Assembly: GCA_963623095.1 (NCBI GenBank)
Contig: CAVFKD010000047.1
Location: 1 to 6,846 of the forward strand
From: UBA3210 sp963623095
GTDB lineage: Bacteria > Bacillota_I > Bacilli_A > RFN20 > CAG-449
DNA: 6,846 nucleotides
Direction: 5' to 3'
A program made the position numbers and the translations under genes. Shown here piece by piece: positions 6,208-6,846 of this stretch (position 1 is the first letter of the stretch; each line of letters opens with the position of its first letter). The notes under the pieces are model-generated. The model had not been told where the DNA came from and did no database searches. It saw only the letters and a list, made by a program, of their open reading frames with translations.

Positions 6208-6846
6208 AATATTACTATTAATAAAGATTTAAATAGTGATACTATTAAAATTACAAGCTTTGATGATTTAATTAAATATGCGAAAAATGAAACTTACAAT
6301 AATAATGGTGAAGTAGATTCATCTATTGAAGACACTTCTGCAAATAGAAAAACATTAGTCTTACAAAATGATATTGTATTAACTAATTCTTTAATCATTA
6401 CCGCGGATGTAAACTTAGATTTAAATGGTAAAACATTATATTTAAATGGTTATAGTTTAAATTATAATCATAAATTCTATGGTACATTCCAATTATATTC
6501 TTCTATTGCTAATGCAGTTATTATTCCTGAACAAGTAGAATTAATTAATGATAAATATCAAGATATTAAAGATGGTAGTGAAGGTAATATTTGTATATAT
6601 ACACCTAATGCAGTAGTTACAACAAATAAGAATATAACTATTAAAGTATTAAATAATTATACTGATTCTACTACACAAGAAGTAACTAAAGAATTAGCTT
6701 CATATATTAAAGTTGTTAAATCTTCTTCTCTAGCGACTTGTTATGATGCTTATAATTTAATATCAGAAAAGTTATTAAATTACACTGATACTAGACCTAG
6801 CAAAATAAGTTTAGATGAATTAAAAGTAGATGCTTCTATTACTGAA
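6100..6846 (+). CDS. Secreted protein related in architecture to the upstream giant protein; partial, 3' end outside the window
   Basis: The frame is open for 249 codons to the right edge. The gene is not recognised by name. Residues 1-6 are basic, 7-27 hydrophobic, and GVFAYFNLTKASTNITI (24-40) closely resembles the SipW-type signal of TasA-family proteins (G-T-F-A-Y-F, polar stretch, T-N-T-F). A DLNG module follows directly (I51-T-S-F-D-D-L, L88-Q-N-D-I-V-L, D107-L-N-G-K-T-L). Residues 215-249 form a helix leading toward what may be an Ig-like domain, as in the upstream protein. The TasA-like beta domain of the large protein is absent. Start: ATG at 6100 and ATG at 6103 are adjacent; spacing to the ribosome binding site slightly favours 6103, and the products differ by one Met. 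The gap to the upstream gene is 18 bases without a terminator, so co-transcription is likely. It probably acts at the cell surface; its partner or substrate is unknown. Confidence 0.92.
   Translation, partial: MMKSKKIFLIAGLSIAALATPIVGVFAYFNLTKASTNITINKDLNSDTIKITSFDDLIKYAKNETYNNNGEVDSSIEDTSANRKTLVLQNDIVLTNSLIITADVNLDLNGKTLYLNGYSLNYNHKFYGTFQLYSSIANAVIIPEQVELINDKYQDIKDGSEGNICIYTPNAVVTTNKNITIKVLNNYTDSTTQEVTKELASYIKVVKSSSLATCYDAYNLISEKLLNYTDTRPSKISLDELKVDASITE
6250..6444 (+). repeat. DLNG beta-strand module, copy 2 (in the second protein)
   Basis: Residues 51-115 align with residues 195-252 of the upstream protein: ITSFDDLIK against VTSTDEFYK, LQNDIVL against LLNDITV, and LDLNGKTLYL against IDLNGNELIL. 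The last two blocks are 19 residues apart here and 20 in copy 1. The loop between the helix and the LQND strand is longer in this copy. Confidence 0.65.

Overview
The window is strongly AT-rich and nearly all coding. It looks like a low-GC Gram-positive-type bacterium (Bacillota or a relative that keeps the standard genetic code). Ribosome binding sites are of the GAGG/AAGGAGG type. Leu is mostly TTA and Thr mostly ACT/ACA. All 18 Trp residues of the long gene are TGG, and no in-frame TGA occurs in either gene, which argues against the TGA=Trp code of Mycoplasma and Spiroplasma. The taxon is an inference; nothing here names a species.

Layout: (1) 1-84, a short AT-only flank ending in a ribosome binding site. 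(2) 85-6081, one very large gene (1998 aa) for a secreted or surface-exposed modular protein. (3) 6082-6099, an 18-base gap holding a full consensus Shine-Dalgarno sequence and no terminator. (4) 6100 to the right edge, the first 249 codons of a second secreted protein that runs out of the window. Both genes are on the + strand and are probably one transcription unit.

The two proteins share an architecture. Each begins with a short Lys-rich segment, a hydrophobic helix, and a segment resembling the SipW-dependent signal peptides of TasA/camelysin-type proteins. Each then carries a beta-strand module with an L-x-N-D-I ... D-L-N-G-x-x-L core. In both, a helix follows that leads into an apparent bacterial Ig-like domain; in the second protein this is cut by the window edge. 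The large protein adds a TasA-like N-terminal beta-sandwich, a second Ig-like unit, about 550 residues I cannot assign, four leucine-rich repeat units, and a C-terminal part that looks like an Ig-like domain interrupted by a Thr-Pro linker and a Tyr/Thr/Ser/Asn-rich insert. It has no LPxTG signal and no C-terminal membrane segment.

The best overall reading is a locus for large extracellular adhesins or fibre-associated proteins, possibly exported through a dedicated SipW-like signal peptidase encoded outside the window. No enzymatic motif, mobile element, RNA gene or CRISPR array was seen. All functional statements rest on motif reading by eye, without database comparison.
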